Origin: an uncultured Collinsella sp.
GTDB lineage: Bacteria > Actinomycetota > Coriobacteriia > Coriobacteriales > Coriobacteriaceae
Assembly (NCBI GenBank): GCA_900553935.1
Contig: USFK01000122.1
Location: forward strand, 1 to 5,070
Length of the DNA: 5,070 nucleotides
Direction: 5' to 3'
Below are positions 4,965-5,070 of the stretch, piece after piece. How positions within the stretch are numbered: position 1 is the stretch's first letter; each line of letters begins with the position of its first letter. Below the pieces are notes generated by a model. That model was not told where the DNA came from. It was given only the letters and a program-made list of their open reading frames with translations, and ran no database searches. Made by a program: the position numbers and the translations under genes.

Positions 4965-4993
4965 AGGATACCCGTTTTAAGCTTAGAAGTTAA
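4965..4993 (-). promoter_or_regulatory. Candidate promoter of gpmA (and mntH)
   Basis: On the - strand, TTAACT (4988-4993) and TATCCT (4965-4970) are 17 bp apart, giving a start near 4958 and a leader of about 45 nt. Both boxes depart from consensus by two positions. They lie in the AT-rich part of the upstream region. Confidence 0.45.
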
Positions 4994-5001
4994 CCAAGAC
5001 T

Positions 5002-5013
5002 AACAAAATTGTT
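5002..5013. promoter_or_regulatory. Small inverted repeat upstream of the gpmA promoter, possible operator
   Basis: AACAA-AA-TTGTT is a symmetrical site with 5-bp halves, just upstream of the candidate -35 box (8 bp away). It could bind an activator or repressor. AT-rich palindromes of this size also arise by chance, so this is tentative. Confidence 0.25.
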
Positions 5014-5049
5014 CTATTTGAATGGGATGGTGAAGGGGGGCTGCCGAAA

Positions 5050-5070
5050 TGTCTCGATCTGTAACAACGA
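5050..5070. repeat. Dispersed palindromic repeat, copy 3 (cut by window end)
   Basis: TGTCTCGATCTGTAAC (5050-5065) is an exact match to the reverse complement of the right arms of copies 1 and 2. The remaining five bases do not clearly match either interior, so orientation cannot be settled before the window ends. It lies upstream of gpmA, showing that the family is not confined to one intergenic region. Confidence 0.75.

Overview
The window looks like ordinary core chromosome of a GC-rich Gram-positive bacterium. Strong AGGAGG-type ribosome binding sites, GC-rich codon use and the style of the proteins and intergenic palindromes fit the Coriobacteriia, with Collinsella or a close relative as my best guess. 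That assignment is inference from recognition, not from a search. I see no phage, insertion sequence, toxin-antitoxin, CRISPR or defence genes.

Left part, + strand. A complete tRNA-Glu (anticodon CTC) with encoded CCA is followed at once by its own intrinsic terminator. Next comes a TPR-repeat protein of unknown role (176-1093). It overlaps smpB (1083-1553) by 11 bp, and the smpB ribosome binding site lies inside the TPR gene, so the two are probably translationally coupled. Behind smpB are a long imperfect hairpin repeat (1568-1630), an 18-bp near-palindrome and a strong U-tract terminator (1677-1711).

Middle part, + strand. A flavin-reductase-like FMN protein (1763-2266) is followed by a 47-residue rubredoxin (2356-2499) with its own AT-rich promoter and a strong terminator. 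Together they resemble the two electron-transfer domains of high-molecular-weight rubredoxin (Hrb), here encoded as separate genes. A likely job is passing electrons from NAD(P)H through FMN and rubredoxin to an oxygen- or NO-consuming partner encoded elsewhere.

The gap at 2500-2806, between convergent genes, holds that terminator and two tandem 59-bp palindromic repeats. One arm of the same repeat recurs at the right edge of the window (5050-5065), so this is a dispersed intergenic repeat family.

Right part, - strand. gpmA (2,3-bisphosphoglycerate-dependent phosphoglycerate mutase, 4139-4912) is followed 75 bp downstream by mntH (Nramp manganese/iron transporter, 2807-4063). No terminator lies between them, so they are probably co-transcribed from a promoter near 4965-4993. 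The points most worth a second look are the two palindromic repeat families, the split Hrb-like pair, the terminator in front of the flavin reductase, and the gpmA-mntH linkage.
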